A stretch of DNA of 64,000 bases from Helicobacter magdeburgensis (GTDB taxonomy: Bacteria; Campylobacterota; Campylobacteria; Campylobacterales; Helicobacteraceae): the NCBI RefSeq assembly GCF_000765825.2, contig NZ_JRPE02000005.1, positions 62,001 through 126,000 of the forward strand. The letters are read 5' to 3'. A model generated the notes under the pieces. It did no database searches. It saw nothing but the letters and a program-made list of their open reading frames with translations, and was not told the origin of the DNA. The translations under genes and the position numbers were made by a program. This document shows, one piece after another, positions 1 through 8,781 of the stretch; position 1 is the stretch's first letter; each line of letters opens with the position of its first letter.

Positions 1-140
1 GCTACTGCATAGCAGATTCACTAGGGCGGGGTTTTATGGGTGATAGGGAGCAGGGGCTATACTTTACAGGGGCGAATGGATATAGAATCCAAAAAATTCA
101 GCCGGTAAAAGAAATCATTGCCGAACTAGTGCGAGATTAG
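1..140 (+). CDS. Nitronate monooxygenase (2-nitropropane dioxygenase family), C-terminal end only
   Basis: The frame is open from the left edge to TAG at 138-140; the start lies outside the window. The visible tail reads GDREQGLYFTGANGYRIQKI followed by a short helix ending in ELVRD. A C-terminal segment of the type LYFTGANGYRI-KI-VKE is characteristic of FMN-dependent nitronate monooxygenases, which oxidise alkyl nitronates. The stop is 3 bases before the TTG start of the amidase gene, so the two are probably cotranscribed. Assignment rests on about 45 residues only. Confidence 0.6.
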   Translation, partial: YCIADSLGRGFMGDREQGLYFTGANGYRIQKIQPVKEIIAELVRD

Positions 141-143
141 GGC

Positions 144-1367
144 TTGATATTGCGGATTCTGGTGATTGTTGCACTTATTGCTGTATGTGTGTTTGGAGAA
201 CATCGTATTGTTAAAATGGTGCCTTTTGGCGATGGGAATCTTAAAATCGTCTTTGCACAAGATATTGCCAATCTCAAATGGGAAGTGAAAAAACTCCAAG
301 ATAATAGGCATTTTGTTGATTTTGAAGCAAATCTCACTATTCCAAAGCGAAGTTTTATTTTCAAAGATAACTCGACCTTGCAAGTGGCACAAAATACGCC
401 AAAAATTGTAAGGATTGTCATCAACACACAGCCAAAATCCCAATATGAACTCATCAAAGAAAAAGAGAATCTTTATGTTTTTATCAAGCCAAAAAGTGCC
501 TCTAGCACAGCCACGCCAAGCCTAGATTCAAAAAAAACACAGCCAAAGCCAACAAGCCCATCACAAGCCCAACAGCCTAGCACAAAAGCAGAAGCCATAA
601 TAGAATCTAAAGATAAAGCCAAACAAAAAGACGATGAAATTGCCACAAAAGACACGCAACCACCAAAGGAACAAAAAGGCAAAATTGGGGCTGGAAAAAA
701 AATTGTTGTCGATGCAGGACACGGCGGCAAGGATTGTGGCACAAAGAGCGTGGAAGGGATATGTGAAAAAGTCATCGTGCTTGAAGTGGCTAAACTGCTT
801 ACACAAGAGCTTAAGAATCGTGGATACATCGTATATATGACACGAAATAGTGATGTGTATATTGACTTGCGAAAACGCACAGAATTTGCCAATGGGAAAA
901 ATGCGGATTTATTTATATCTATTCACGCTAATTCAATGCCAAAAGATTCTCCTAAAACGCCAAGTGGCGTGGAGACTTACTTTCTCTCTCCTGCTAGAAG
1001 TGAGCGCGCTGAACAAGTGGCAAAAGCAGAAAACCAAGGCGATATTGAAACAATGAGCCATTTTGCTACAAAGTCGTTTTTAAATACCATCAGTAGCTTT
1101 CATCTTGTTGCCTCACACAAACTTGCTATTGAGATTCAATCAGGCATTCTCAATATTGTCCGGCAGACACATAATACCCACGATGGAGCTGTAAGAGAAG
1201 GTCCTTTTTGGGTTTTGGCTGGAGCATTAATGCCTTCCGTCCTTATTGAAATTGGCTATGCTTCACATAAGGATGAAGGAAAACTTATTGCCAAAAAAGA
1301 ATATCAAAAACTTCTAGCACTTGGTATTGCCGATGGTATAGATGGTTATTTTCTAAGAAACTATTAA
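144..1367 (+). CDS. amiA: N-acetylmuramoyl-L-alanine amidase, AMIN plus Amidase_3 domains
   Basis: 407-residue periplasmic zinc amidase that cleaves the bond between N-acetylmuramic acid and the stem peptide during septum splitting. Residues 1-18 form a hydrophobic signal peptide (MILRILVIVALIAVCVFG). Residues about 20-115 resemble an AMIN targeting domain, about 116-185 are a Lys/Pro/Ala/Gln-rich linker, and 186-405 are the Amidase_3 catalytic domain with zinc-ligand regions VVDAGHGGKD and SIHANSM and a late catalytic glutamate in LIEIGYAS. The start used is TTG at 144; an in-frame GTG at 162 would leave a shorter signal peptide. Both are weak starts, but any start further in would remove the signal peptide. 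It abuts the upstream oxidoreductase gene and is followed after 9 bases by a membrane protein gene. Confidence 0.92.
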   Translation: MILRILVIVALIAVCVFGEHRIVKMVPFGDGNLKIVFAQDIANLKWEVKKLQDNRHFVDFEANLTIPKRSFIFKDNSTLQVAQNTPKIVRIVINTQPKSQYELIKEKENLYVFIKPKSASSTATPSLDSKKTQPKPTSPSQAQQPSTKAEAIIESKDKAKQKDDEIATKDTQPPKEQKGKIGAGKKIVVDAGHGGKDCGTKSVEGICEKVIVLEVAKLLTQELKNRGYIVYMTRNSDVYIDLRKRTEFANGKNADLFISIHANSMPKDSPKTPSGVETYFLSPARSERAEQVAKAENQGDIETMSHFATKSFLNTISSFHLVASHKLAIEIQSGILNIVRQTHNTHDGAVREGPFWVLAGALMPSVLIEIGYASHKDEGKLIAKKEYQKLLALGIADGIDGYFLRNY

Positions 1368-1376
1368 AGGATAGAA

Positions 1377-2231
1377 ATGATTAATAATACACGCATAAAA
1401 GTTATTTTTTCACTGATTTTATTTGCCCTTTTTGTTTTTACAAATCTCACGCTTTTTACCTCGCAATTTTCACAATCTTTTTCACATTTATTTTTGATTT
1501 TTATCCGTGAAGATCAGTTTTTTGATAGTCTAAGCATTTTTTTACTGCTTTGTGGATTTGTGCTAAGTGGGATGTTTGTAATTATGAGTAGTTGGTATCA
1601 AACAAGCAGTACATTGCAAAGAGTAATTATGCTAAGCCTAAGCATTATCTTTATCTATCTTGTAATTCTTAAAAGCACGCACACAACGCAAACAGAAGAT
1701 ATTATGGATATGTTTGCCATTGAAGGGAGTATTTATCATCGTGGCTTTTTTGAACTCTTGGTGGATTATTTGCCACGCATTGTGCTGATAGCTTGTGCTT
1801 ATATATTATTTGTTTATGTCCCACTCTTATTTTTAATTTTTGGCATACACCCAAATCAGCATAATCAAGTCGGTAAAATGCTTTATGATATGCGTCCTTC
1901 AGTCAATGTTGTTATTGCTGTGTTGTTTGCCCTTTCCTTGCAACCCTATTATTTTCGCGATAACCTTTATGCGTATTTTGATATTTTTGCTTTAGTTGTG
2001 GGCTTTGGACTACTGATTTGGGTGATGATAAAGCATAGAGACTTGTTTGGATTCTATGAATATATGAATTTTGCTTTGCTTGTCTTAAATATCATCATTT
2101 GCTTTATTTGCACCTCTGTGTTAGCCATTTCAGATAATTATTTTAATGCGCGTTATGCGTTTTTAGTTTTTGCGTTTGTGGGTTGGTGTGCGGAATGGAT
2201 GTATGACAATATTAAGCCAGATGAGGAGTGA
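1377..2231 (+). CDS. Integral membrane protein of unknown function
   Basis: 284 residues, mostly hydrophobic, with about seven or eight predicted transmembrane stretches (for example residues 7-28, 45-70, 78-98, 128-155, 175-195, 205-220, 225-250). I do not recognise a family, catalytic motif or signal beyond the membrane segments. It lies 9 bases after amiA and its stop TGA (2229-2231) is just before the hisA start, so it sits in a tight amiA-orf-hisA run. The flanking genes do not reveal a role. A transporter-like or envelope-anchored function is possible but unsupported. Confidence 0.7.
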   Translation: MINNTRIKVIFSLILFALFVFTNLTLFTSQFSQSFSHLFLIFIREDQFFDSLSIFLLLCGFVLSGMFVIMSSWYQTSSTLQRVIMLSLSIIFIYLVILKSTHTTQTEDIMDMFAIEGSIYHRGFFELLVDYLPRIVLIACAYILFVYVPLLFLIFGIHPNQHNQVGKMLYDMRPSVNVVIAVLFALSLQPYYFRDNLYAYFDIFALVVGFGLLIWVMIKHRDLFGFYEYMNFALLVLNIIICFICTSVLAISDNYFNARYAFLVFAFVGWCAEWMYDNIKPDEE

Positions 2232-2233
2232 GA

Positions 2234-2947
2234 ATGGCACTTGATATTTATCCTGCGATTGATTTAAAAGATGGTAAGGCAGTGCGACTTTTTAAGGGCG
2301 AAATGCAAAGTGCAAAAGTCTATGGAGAGGCTTTGGACTTTGCTAAAAGCTTTGAAGATATGGGGGCTAAGTTTTTGCATATTGTGGATTTAGATGGGGC
2401 AATGGCTGGGATTCCAAAGAATCTTACACATATTGAAAAGATTATTGCTTCTACCACACTGCAAGTGCAAGTCGGCGGTGGAATCCGCGATGAAACGCGT
2501 ATTAAGCTTTATACACAAATGGGTGCGAGAGTGATTCTAGGCTCTATTGCCACAGAAAATTGGGATTTTGTCAAAACAATGGCAGAATCTTACCCTGTGG
2601 CTGTTGGCATTGATTCACGCAATGGCAAGGTTGCCACACAAGGTTGGGTAGAAGAAAGCACACTAGATTCACAAACTCTAGCAACAAAGTTTGCAGGTAG
2701 CAAAGTCCAAGCTATTATCTGCACAGATATTAACCGCGATGGGGCATTGAGTGGGATTAATATTGACTGGACGGAAAACATTGCTAAAAGTAGTGGAATT
2801 TATACCATTGCTAGTGGGGGTTTTGCAAGGCTAGATGAGCTACACACACTTGATAAAAGTCCTTATATCAGCGGTGTTATCGTAGGCAAGGCATTTTATG
2901 AAGGAAAAATAAACCTAAAAGAAGCCTTGCAATTTTTTAGAGACTAA
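2234..2947 (+). CDS. hisA: ProFAR isomerase HisA
   Basis: Catalyses the Amadori rearrangement of ProFAR to PRFAR, the fourth step of histidine biosynthesis, in the cytoplasm. About 237 residues, the normal size for this (beta/alpha)8 barrel. The N-terminal YPAIDLKDGKAVRL carries the first catalytic aspartate, GIDSRNG the second, and GGGIRDE and SGGFA are the phosphate-binding loops. I place the start at ATG 2234, because AGGAG at 2224-2228 is 5 bases upstream; a GTG at 2228 would overlap that ribosome-binding site. No other his gene is adjacent; hisC is at 38.8 kb, so the pathway is scattered. Confidence 0.95.
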   Translation: MALDIYPAIDLKDGKAVRLFKGEMQSAKVYGEALDFAKSFEDMGAKFLHIVDLDGAMAGIPKNLTHIEKIIASTTLQVQVGGGIRDETRIKLYTQMGARVILGSIATENWDFVKTMAESYPVAVGIDSRNGKVATQGWVEESTLDSQTLATKFAGSKVQAIICTDINRDGALSGINIDWTENIAKSSGIYTIASGGFARLDELHTLDKSPYISGVIVGKAFYEGKINLKEALQFFRD

Positions 2948-3006
2948 GATAAAATGCCGATTTTTGAAAAAAATACAAGAATTCATCTAACTTGTATATA
3001 AAGATA

Positions 3007-3015
3007 TGCTAGAAT
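3007..3015 (+). promoter_or_regulatory. Sigma-70 extended -10 promoter for cheY1
   Basis: TG-C-TAGAAT is an extended -10 element with TAGAAT at 3010-3015, about 42 bases upstream of the cheY1 start, in the only sizeable gap (110 bases) between hisA and cheY1. As is usual in Helicobacter, no clear -35 is visible and the upstream DNA is A/T-rich. It probably drives cheY1-prmA-ftsH and onward. Confidence 0.55.
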
Positions 3016-3057
3016 GTCGGCTTATTTATAATAGCCACATTTAAAGAAGGAGATAAC

Positions 3058-3435
3058 TTGAAACTGCTGGTTGTTGATGATAGCTCTACGATGAGACGGA
3101 TTATAAAAAATACTCTCCAACGCTTAGGTTATGAGGATATTTTAGAAGCGGAGCACGGCGTGGAAGCTTGGCAGATTATGGACACTACTGAGGGCATACA
3201 GGTGCTTATTACAGACTGGAATATGCCAGAGATGAATGGATTAGATTTGGTTAAGAAAGTGCGTTCTGATGAGCGATATACGACTATTCCCATTATTATG
3301 GTAACGACTGAAGGTGGCAAAGCTGAAGTTATCACAGCCTTAAAAGCTGGGGTAAATAACTATATTGTAAAACCATTTACGCCTCAAGTTCTCAAAGAAA
3401 AGCTTGAAGTCGTGCTAGGTGTGAATGAAGACTAG
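3058..3435 (+). CDS. cheY1: Chemotaxis response regulator CheY1
   Basis: Single-domain receiver of 125 residues that, once phosphorylated by CheA, binds the flagellar switch and reverses rotation. The start is TTG at 3058 with a strong AAGGAG 6 bases upstream. Phosphoacceptor Asp53 lies in LITDWNMPE, acidic pocket residues are in VVDDS near residues 7-8, the switch Thr is in VTTEGG and Lys in VKPF near the end. The sequence closely matches H. pylori CheY1 as I recall it. prmA starts 12 bases after its stop, the same order as in H. pylori. Confidence 0.97.
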   Translation: MKLLVVDDSSTMRRIIKNTLQRLGYEDILEAEHGVEAWQIMDTTEGIQVLITDWNMPEMNGLDLVKKVRSDERYTTIPIIMVTTEGGKAEVITALKAGVNNYIVKPFTPQVLKEKLEVVLGVNED

Positions 3436-3447
3436 GCTTCAGTCTTA

Positions 3448-4467
3448 ATGAATGGCTTGGAACATCAAACATATTGGGAGATTATTATCCATCCAAGCCA
3501 CTTTTTAGAGCAATTCACCGACTTTATCATAGAAAAAACTTCCTGTGCGATAGAGCATTTAGATATTTTCTCCGCTTTAAACTCATCTACTTCGAATCCA
3601 TTTGCCATTAGCTATGATGAAGATTCTTGGCAGAGCTTTAATGATTTTAACATTACACAAGCTAAAGCCCTATCTCAAAACAATAGCGACAATGCCCAAC
3701 CCACGCAAATTATTATCCGCCTAGCAGATGATTTTGACATCTCTAGTCTCCTTAAATCTTTACAAACCTATGCCTTAAACCTTTCAGCGATTTTTGACAA
3801 ATCTGTTGGCTTTTGTTATCACATTGAGAAAAAAGCAAATTGTGATTGGATAAAAGCCTATCAAGATTCTATACAGCCCATTTCTAGTGGGATCTTCTAT
3901 ATCCGCCCATCGTGGTGTGAATCGCAATATGAAGATAAAGATTCTAGATCCCCACAAGCTAAACACGAAATTATCATCAATCCCGCCCTTGCCTTTGGCT
4001 CTGGACATCACGCAAGCACAGCAATGTGTTTGGAGTTTCTTAGCCAACTTGATTTACACAATAAAACATTGCTTGATGTGGGCTGCGGCAGTGGAATCTT
4101 AAGTATAGCCGCTCACAAACTTGGTGCGAAAGTCTATGCGTGTGATACTGATGAAAGTGCTGTGCTAGAAACACACAAAAATGCTAGGCTCAATAAGACA
4201 ACTTTATGTGATGTTTGGCAAGGTAGCATCGCTCAAGCTCCGCAAGATTCTCCGGTGACTTATGATGTTATCACTGCAAATATCATCGCCTTTGTTGTGA
4301 AGCTTTTACACAATGATTTCAAGGCAAAATTAGCAAAAAATGGCGTTTTAATCCTTTCTGGGATACTTGATGAATATAAATTTGATATAATGCAGACTTT
4401 TAGTGATTTTAAAGTGCTAGAATCTCGCTGCCAAGATGAATGGGTGGCTTTAAAACTAACACTATAA
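3448..4467 (+). CDS. prmA: Ribosomal protein L11 methyltransferase PrmA
   Basis: SAM-dependent methyltransferase that modifies ribosomal protein L11. 339 residues, slightly longer than average. The C-terminal half has the class I SAM-binding motif LLDVGCGSGILSIAA, preceded by the PrmA-typical NPALAFGSGHHAST, and the ANIIA block in the role of the NPPY-like motif. The N-terminal 150 residues are a divergent L11-binding domain. It lies 12 bases after cheY1 and 21 bases before ftsH, an order shared with H. pylori. Confidence 0.93.
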   Translation: MNGLEHQTYWEIIIHPSHFLEQFTDFIIEKTSCAIEHLDIFSALNSSTSNPFAISYDEDSWQSFNDFNITQAKALSQNNSDNAQPTQIIIRLADDFDISSLLKSLQTYALNLSAIFDKSVGFCYHIEKKANCDWIKAYQDSIQPISSGIFYIRPSWCESQYEDKDSRSPQAKHEIIINPALAFGSGHHASTAMCLEFLSQLDLHNKTLLDVGCGSGILSIAAHKLGAKVYACDTDESAVLETHKNARLNKTTLCDVWQGSIAQAPQDSPVTYDVITANIIAFVVKLLHNDFKAKLAKNGVLILSGILDEYKFDIMQTFSDFKVLESRCQDEWVALKLTL

Positions 4468-4488
4468 CAAAATATAAAGGACAATGAT

Positions 4489-6384
4489 ATGGAAAATAAT
4501 GATAAAAAACCACCTTTTAAGCAGAATCCATTTCTTACTTTTGCAATTTTTGTAATTCTTGCTTTACTTTTATTTAAGCTATTTTCACCAAATGGCGAGT
4601 CGCTAACCGATAAGCTTATCGGTGGGAGCGTTACAAAAGAGATTAGCTACAATGAGCTAAAGGAGCTTATAGCTAAGGGTGAGATTGGCTCTGTAAGCAT
4701 TGGACAGACTTATATCAAAGCCTATTCAGCACACACTTCACCACGCACACTTTATACGACCAAAAAGGTGGCAGACCTTGGGCTTGTGCCACTGCTAGAT
4801 GAAAAAAAGGTTGAGTATAGTGGCTTTAGTGAGGGGAGTTTCTTAGGCGATCTTGTAAATATGCTTTTGCCTATTTTTATTATCCTTGCTTTGTGGATGT
4901 TCCTAACAGCTCGTATGCAAAAAAGTATGGGCGGTGGAATCTTTGGTATGGGGAATGCCAAAAAGCTTGTGAATGCCGAAAAACCTAATGTGCGTTTTGA
5001 TGATATGGCAGGAAATGCAGAGGCAAAAGAAGAGGTGGTAGAAATTGTAGATTTTCTAAAATACCCCGAGCGATATGCGGCAGTTGGCGCTAAGATTCCA
5101 CGCGGGGTGCTGTTAGTAGGACCTCCGGGGACTGGGAAAACACTTTTAGCCAAAGCTGTGGCAGGAGAAGCAAATGTGCCATTTTTCTCAATGAGCGGAA
5201 GTAGCTTTATTGAAATGTTTGTTGGACTTGGGGCAAGTCGGGTAAGGGATTTGTTTGAAATGGCAAAAAAAGATGCACCAAGCATTATTTTTATTGATGA
5301 AATTGATGCCATTGGTAAAAGCCGTGCTGCTGGAAGTATGGTGGGCGGTAATGATGAAAGGGAGCAAACGCTTAATCAGCTTTTAGCTGAAATGGACGGC
5401 TTTGGCTCTGAATCTGCCCCTGTTATTGTCCTTGCGGCAACGAACCGCCCTGAGATTCTAGATCCTGCATTGTTGCGTCCGGGGCGATTTGATAGGCAAG
5501 TGCTTGTGGATAAGCCTGATTTTGAAGGGCGACTTGAGATTCTCAAAGTGCATATCAAAAATGTTTCTCTGGCACGAGATGTTGATTTACACGAGATAGC
5601 AAAATTCACCGCAGGACTTGCTGGGGCGGATTTAGCAAATATTATTAATGAAGCCGCATTGCTTGCAGGAAGAGAAAATAAGAAAGAAGTCAGTCAAAAG
5701 CATCTTAAAGAAGCGGTGGAGCGGGGCATTGCCGGGCTAGAGAAAAAGTCTCGCAGAATCTCGCCAAAAGAAAAAAAGATTGTAGCTTACCACGAGAGCG
5801 GACACGCTGTTGTCTCTGAGATGACAAAAGGTGCGGATAGGGTGAATAAGGTCTCTATCATTCCGCGTGGTATGGCAGCTCTTGGCTACACACTTCACAC
5901 GCCTGAAGAAAATCGCTACCTTATGCAAAAGCACGAGCTTATGGCAGAAGTAGATGTGCTTTTAGGCGGTAGGGCAGCTGAAGAAGTATTCCTAGGGGAA
6001 ATCTCAACTGGAGCAAGTAACGACTTGGAGAGAGCAACTGGAATCTTAAAATCAATGATTAGCTATTATGGAATGACTGATGTAAGCGGACTTATGGTGC
6101 TTGAAAAGCAACGTAATACATTCTTAGGCGGTAGTGGCGCACAAAGAGAATTTAGCGAACAACTTGCCCAAGAGATTGATACTCATATCAAAAACACACT
6201 TGATGAACGCTACACGCACGTAAAAAAACTTCTTAGCGATTATAAGGACGCGATTGAAAATATGGTCAAAGAGCTTTTTGAAAAAGAGGTGATTGATGGG
6301 GCTAGGGTGCGAGAGATCATTGAAGAGTATGAAAAGGAAAATCAGCTGAAAACGCGTCTTGTGCCTATTGAGGAAGAAGAGTAA
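4489..6384 (+). CDS. ftsH: ATP-dependent zinc metalloprotease FtsH
   Basis: Membrane-anchored AAA+ protease (631 residues) that degrades misfolded membrane proteins and regulatory substrates. Transmembrane segments lie near residues 14-32 and 120-142 with a periplasmic domain between them. The AAA domain carries Walker A GPPGTGKT near residue 210, Walker [12 protein letters not shown], and the second region of homology with [13 protein letters not shown]. The zinc site HESGH is near residue 435, and the third ligand lies in the region LERATGI. The protein is complete and of family length. It is in the run cheY1-prmA-ftsH-psd-like-pssA. Confidence 0.98.
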   Translation: MENNDKKPPFKQNPFLTFAIFVILALLLFKLFSPNGESLTDKLIGGSVTKEISYNELKELIAKGEIGSVSIGQTYIKAYSAHTSPRTLYTTKKVADLGLVPLLDEKKVEYSGFSEGSFLGDLVNMLLPIFIILALWMFLTARMQKSMGGGIFGMGNAKKLVNAEKPNVRFDDMAGNAEAKEEVVEIVDFLKYPERYAAVGAKIPRGVLLVGPPGTGKTLLAKAVAGEANVPFFSMSGSSFIEMFVGLGASRVRDLFEMAKKDAPSIIFIDEIDAIGKSRAAGSMVGGNDEREQTLNQLLAEMDGFGSESAPVIVLAATNRPEILDPALLRPGRFDRQVLVDKPDFEGRLEILKVHIKNVSLARDVDLHEIAKFTAGLAGADLANIINEAALLAGRENKKEVSQKHLKEAVERGIAGLEKKSRRISPKEKKIVAYHESGHAVVSEMTKGADRVNKVSIIPRGMAALGYTLHTPEENRYLMQKHELMAEVDVLLGGRAAEEVFLGEISTGASNDLERATGILKSMISYYGMTDVSGLMVLEKQRNTFLGGSGAQREFSEQLAQEIDTHIKNTLDERYTHVKKLLSDYKDAIENMVKELFEKEVIDGARVREIIEEYEKENQLKTRLVPIEEEE

Positions 6385-6393
6385 GGAGAGAAT

Positions 6394-7026
6394 ATGACAA
6401 CAACACAAATCATTGCAAAACAAGGTTGGCTTGGCACAGGCGTGCTTCTTGCCCTATTTCTTATCAGTGCTTTGTTTGATTGGACTTTGTGTGGATTTGT
6501 GTCGCTTGTCTGTCTCATTTTGTGGGTTGCTATGTTTAGAAATCCGGAGCGGATTCCACAAACACACGGAAACAATGCCTTTGTCTCGCCAGTTGATGGT
6601 ATTGTAAGAGATATTTACTCTACAAATAATGAAGTGCATATTAAGATTGAAACAAGCTTTCTTGATGTGGGCGTGATACGCACACCTTGCGATGTTTTTG
6701 AAGGTAAGATCAGTCAAAAAAAAGGTTTGTCTCTCACTTGCTGCAATAAACAAAAACAAGCCCAGCTCAACGCTACAATGCGTTTTGAAAACAAACAGGA
6801 TTGTGTATTCTCTATGGAATTTTTCCCTATTTTCTTCTCTTCTCACGAACTTTTTGCTTATAGTCATTTGGAGCTAGGCGAACGCATAGGCTTTATGAAA
6901 GCTGGAATGACACATATCACTATCTCCCAAGATTCTAAAAATACGAGTGAAATTGAGCTAAAAGTGAGTATTGGCGATAGAGTGAGTGCTTCACAAAGTG
7001 TGTTAGGATATTTCTATGAAGTTTAA
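6394..7026 (+). CDS. Phosphatidylserine decarboxylase-related protein lacking the pyruvoyl serine
   Basis: 210 residues with two N-terminal hydrophobic segments, then the blocks RNPERIPQ, VSPVDGIV, FLDVGVIRTPCDVFEGKI and GERIGFMKAGM that follow the order of short phosphatidylserine decarboxylases. In active enzymes the last block reads like GxxRFGSRVD, where the chain is cut before the Ser to make the pyruvoyl cofactor. Here that position is Met (KAGMTHI), so self-processing should be impossible. It overlaps the start of pssA, which makes phosphatidylserine, by 11 bases; H. pylori has an unnamed gene in the same slot. I read it as a catalytically dead or repurposed paralogue, possibly assisting PssA. 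An active Psd must then be elsewhere. Confidence 0.75.
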   Translation: MTTTQIIAKQGWLGTGVLLALFLISALFDWTLCGFVSLVCLILWVAMFRNPERIPQTHGNNAFVSPVDGIVRDIYSTNNEVHIKIETSFLDVGVIRTPCDVFEGKISQKKGLSLTCCNKQKQAQLNATMRFENKQDCVFSMEFFPIFFSSHELFAYSHLELGERIGFMKAGMTHITISQDSKNTSEIELKVSIGDRVSASQSVLGYFYEV

Positions 7027-7741
7027 TCCACTTTTTATCCTGCCTAATCTTTTTACTGCAGGAAGTATTTTTTTAGGAATCTTAAGCGTGATTTATGCCT
7101 CAAAGGGCAATTTTGAAATGGCGTGTTGGCTGATACTTGCCTCTATGATTCTTGATGGGCTTGATGGACGCGTAGCAAGGCTTACAAACACGGCAAGTAA
7201 GTTTGGAGTGGAGTTTGATTCTCTAGCCGATGTTGTAGCTTTTGGCGTAGCTCCAGCAATGCTGCTTTACTTTTATATCGGCATAGATTATGGGCGGCTA
7301 GGAGCGTGTGTTCCGGCAATTTTTGTTATCTTTGGGGCGGTTCGACTAGCTCGTTTTAATATCACTACAAGTAGCGAACCAAACTTTTTCATTGGTCTGC
7401 CTATTCCCTCTGCGGCAGTTGTTGTGATGCTGTGGGTGCTGATTGATTTAGAATATAAATTGATTGAAAATTATAACTATGGGTATGTGATGTTGCTTGG
7501 GAGCTTTATTATCAGTATCCTTATGGTAAGCAATATCCGCTATCCTAGCTTTAAAAAAATGCAGTGGAATTTTAAATCATTTATTGCCGTAATTTTACTG
7601 CTTGGTATTGTGTATGTGAATCCACGAGAGACTTTGTGTGTGCTAATGAGCGGATATGTGGTGTATGGGATCTTGCGTTGGCTTGTGCTTATCATAAAAG
7701 TGCGTTTTAGCTCAAAACTCACTAAAGACAAGAATACATAA
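7016..7741 (+). CDS. pssA: CDP-diacylglycerol-serine O-phosphatidyltransferase PssA
   Basis: Makes phosphatidylserine from CDP-diacylglycerol and serine in the inner membrane. 241 residues with about six to eight transmembrane segments. The CDP-alcohol phosphotransferase signature DG-x2-AR-x8-G-x3-D-x3-D is present in the stretch DGLDGRVARL followed by FGVEFDSLAD. The start overlaps the end of the decarboxylase-like gene by 11 bases, which implies translational coupling. Confidence 0.95.
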   Translation: MKFNPLFILPNLFTAGSIFLGILSVIYASKGNFEMACWLILASMILDGLDGRVARLTNTASKFGVEFDSLADVVAFGVAPAMLLYFYIGIDYGRLGACVPAIFVIFGAVRLARFNITTSSEPNFFIGLPIPSAAVVVMLWVLIDLEYKLIENYNYGYVMLLGSFIISILMVSNIRYPSFKKMQWNFKSFIAVILLLGIVYVNPRETLCVLMSGYVVYGILRWLVLIIKVRFSSKLTKDKNT

Positions 7742-7761
7742 AGTTAGATTTAGTGAAATTG

Positions 7762-7770
7762 TGCTATGAT
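7762..7770 (+). promoter_or_regulatory. Extended -10 promoter for cheV1
   Basis: TG-C-TATGAT, with TATGAT at 7765-7770, lies 30 bases upstream of the cheV1 ATG in the 59-base gap after pssA. A GAGG ribosome-binding site follows at 7790-7793. A start site near 7777 would give a short leader. Confidence 0.5.
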
Positions 7771-7800
7771 TGGCTATTTTTGAAAATTTGAGGTGTGATT

Positions 7801-8766
7801 ATGTCAAAAACGAGTATGTCAAAGATCGATCAAGTAACAAGCCTTCACAAAAACAATGAATTACAGCTACTTTGTTTCCGCTTAGAAAAGGGTAAAGATT
7901 TATATGCGGTAAATGTCTTTAAGATTCGTGAAGTTATCAAATACAGTGGAATGCTTACTGTCGTTACACACGAGAATAATAGCTTGGTTGAAGGGCTTAT
8001 TACCATTCGTGAGCTGACAATCCCTCTTATTGATATGCGTAAATGGTTTTATTATGATAGCAGTAATAAGGCTAGGAATCTGCGTGATTATGGTGTAAAG
8101 CGGGAACCGGGGGAAGAAGATATTATTATGATTTGTGAGTTTTCACGCTGGACAATTGGGGTAAGAATCTACGAAGCGGATAGAATCTTAAACAAAAAAT
8201 GGACAGAGATTGAGCAAGGTGTCGGTGTCGGCGGTGGCGGGCATAATGGTAAGCTTGTGAGCCGCACAAGATATTTTGATGGACGCCTAGTGCAGGTGGT
8301 GGATATTGAAAAAATGCTGATTGATGTTTTCCCGTGGATTGAAAAAGACAAAGAGGAAGGCATTGCTAAAATCTCTCAAGTGGATACGACAAAAAGCATA
8401 CTCCTTGCTGATGATAGCCCAACGGTGCTACGCACAATGCAACTTATCCTTAATAAACTTGGCGTTATCCATCACGATTTTATCAATGGAAAACACTTGC
8501 TTGATTATCTTTTCTCGCCAACGACAGACATCAACTCAATCGGTATGATTATCACAGACCTTGAAATGCCTGAAGCAAGCGGATTTGAAGTTATCAAACA
8601 AGTCAAAAGCAATCCTGCTACTGCACATTTGCCTATCGTTGTCAATTCATCAATGAGCGGAAGTAGTAATGAAGATATGGCTCGTTCCCTTGATGCTGAT
8701 GAATTTATCTCTAAATCAAATCCCGTTGAGATTGAAGCTGCGGTGAGAAAATTCGCCCTTAAATAG
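7801..8766 (+). CDS. cheV1: Chemotaxis coupling protein CheV1 (CheW domain plus receiver domain)
   Basis: Adaptor that links chemoreceptors to CheA and can be phosphorylated itself. Residues about 15-175 form a CheW-like domain (FRLEKGKDLYAVNVFKIREV, then GLITIRELTIPLIDMR) and residues about 195-320 form a receiver domain with LLADDSPT and the phosphoacceptor Asp253 in IITDLEMPE. Starting at ATG 7801, 7 bases after GAGG, gives 321 residues, which is the length I recall for H. pylori CheV1; an in-frame GTG at 7795 is less well placed. nspC follows after 15 bases, as in H. pylori. Confidence 0.94.
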   Translation: MSKTSMSKIDQVTSLHKNNELQLLCFRLEKGKDLYAVNVFKIREVIKYSGMLTVVTHENNSLVEGLITIRELTIPLIDMRKWFYYDSSNKARNLRDYGVKREPGEEDIIMICEFSRWTIGVRIYEADRILNKKWTEIEQGVGVGGGGHNGKLVSRTRYFDGRLVQVVDIEKMLIDVFPWIEKDKEEGIAKISQVDTTKSILLADDSPTVLRTMQLILNKLGVIHHDFINGKHLLDYLFSPTTDINSIGMIITDLEMPEASGFEVIKQVKSNPATAHLPIVVNSSMSGSSNEDMARSLDADEFISKSNPVEIEAAVRKFALK

Positions 8767-8781
8767 TAGGGTGAGCCAAAT

